Shown here: one piece after another, positions 63,901 to 64,000 of the stretch | Numbering within the stretch: the stretch's first letter is position 1 | Layout: each line of letters opens with the position of its first letter | Source: Utricularia gibba | Taxonomy: Eukaryota > Streptophyta > Magnoliopsida > Lamiales > Lentibulariaceae | Assembly: GCA_002189035.1 (NCBI GenBank) | Contig: NEEC01000004.1 | Location: 1,674,001-1,738,000 of the forward strand | Reading direction: 5' to 3' | DNA length: 64,000 nucleotides | Position numbers and translations under genes: made by a program | The notes under the pieces: generated by a model | Databases searched by the model: none | What the model was told of the DNA's origin: nothing | What the model saw: the letters and a program-made list of their open reading frames with translations, nothing else

Positions 63901-64000
63901 ACACGTGAGAATCATGTCACAAATTTCTCACTATTTTTAGACAAATCCTATGTTCTTCTTCATCATTCTTGAGTTGCAGTACACTCCTCTAACTCAAAAT
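63901..64000. other. Right edge, 3' flank
   Basis: Only 100 bases after the last stop; nothing to call. Confidence 0.4.

Overview
This window is ordinary plant nuclear DNA from a dicot. Genes are interrupted by short GT-AG introns (plus a few unusual ones), exons have balanced base composition, and the intergenic DNA is very AT-rich with homopolymer and microsatellite runs. The gene families are plant types: CYP72A P450, phytocystatin, tonoplast dicarboxylate transporters, RABA5a, SHOU4-like and GBF-interacting-protein-like. An asterid such as a Lamiales species is my guess; the sequence does not settle it. I see no virus, plasmid, CRISPR array, operon or intact transposon.

Layout. 1.5-2.7 kb (+): an ATG8. 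2.9-3.1 kb (-): a small WADQWG-motif protein. 3.4-5.5 kb (+): a NUDT23-like plastid Nudix hydrolase. 5.9-8.5 kb (+): TDP2. 9.4-10.6 kb (-): a 2OG-Fe(II) dioxygenase, divergent from a broken PUX4-like UBX gene at 10.7-12.2 kb (+). 12.8-17.3 kb (-): a ten-exon GIP1-like gene. 18.5-23.7 kb (+): an organellar leucyl-tRNA synthetase. 24.1-26.6 kb (+): a GT14/DUF266 glycosyltransferase. 27.0-29.6 kb (-): a SHOU4-like gene. 31.2-31.9 kb (-): a conserved plant protein of unknown function. 33.0-35.4 kb (-): a CYP72A P450. 38.3-40.5 kb (+): bystin. 43.5-45.9 and 47.8-49.9 kb (+): tandem tonoplast dicarboxylate transporters. 53.0-55.3 kb (+): an inositol transporter. 55.7-57.3 kb (-): an ARM-repeat protein. 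58.7-59.1 kb (-): a phytocystatin. 62.0-62.8 kb (+): RABA5a. 63.3-63.9 kb (+): a syringolide-induced-14-1-1-like protein.

Most neighbours have unrelated housekeeping or regulatory roles. The exception is 43-55 kb, which holds three membrane transporters: two tandem malate/dicarboxylate carriers of the SLC13 type and one inositol/H+ symporter. All three may act at endomembranes, but nothing in the sequence ties them into one pathway.

The most striking property of the window is technical or evolutionary. Six reading frames in five genes (ATG8, SHOU4-like twice, both TDTs and INT) are each broken by what looks like one missing base in a short homopolymer. In each case one added base restores the family sequence and the exon phase. 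That pattern fits homopolymer errors in a draft or long-read assembly better than five independent pseudogenes. The PUX4-like gene is more heavily damaged and is probably a true pseudogene. Genuine splicing oddities are a textbook U12-type AT-AC intron in bystin and two GC-AG introns, one in the leucyl-tRNA synthetase gene and one in the inositol transporter gene. I did not find a convincing previously undescribed biological system here.
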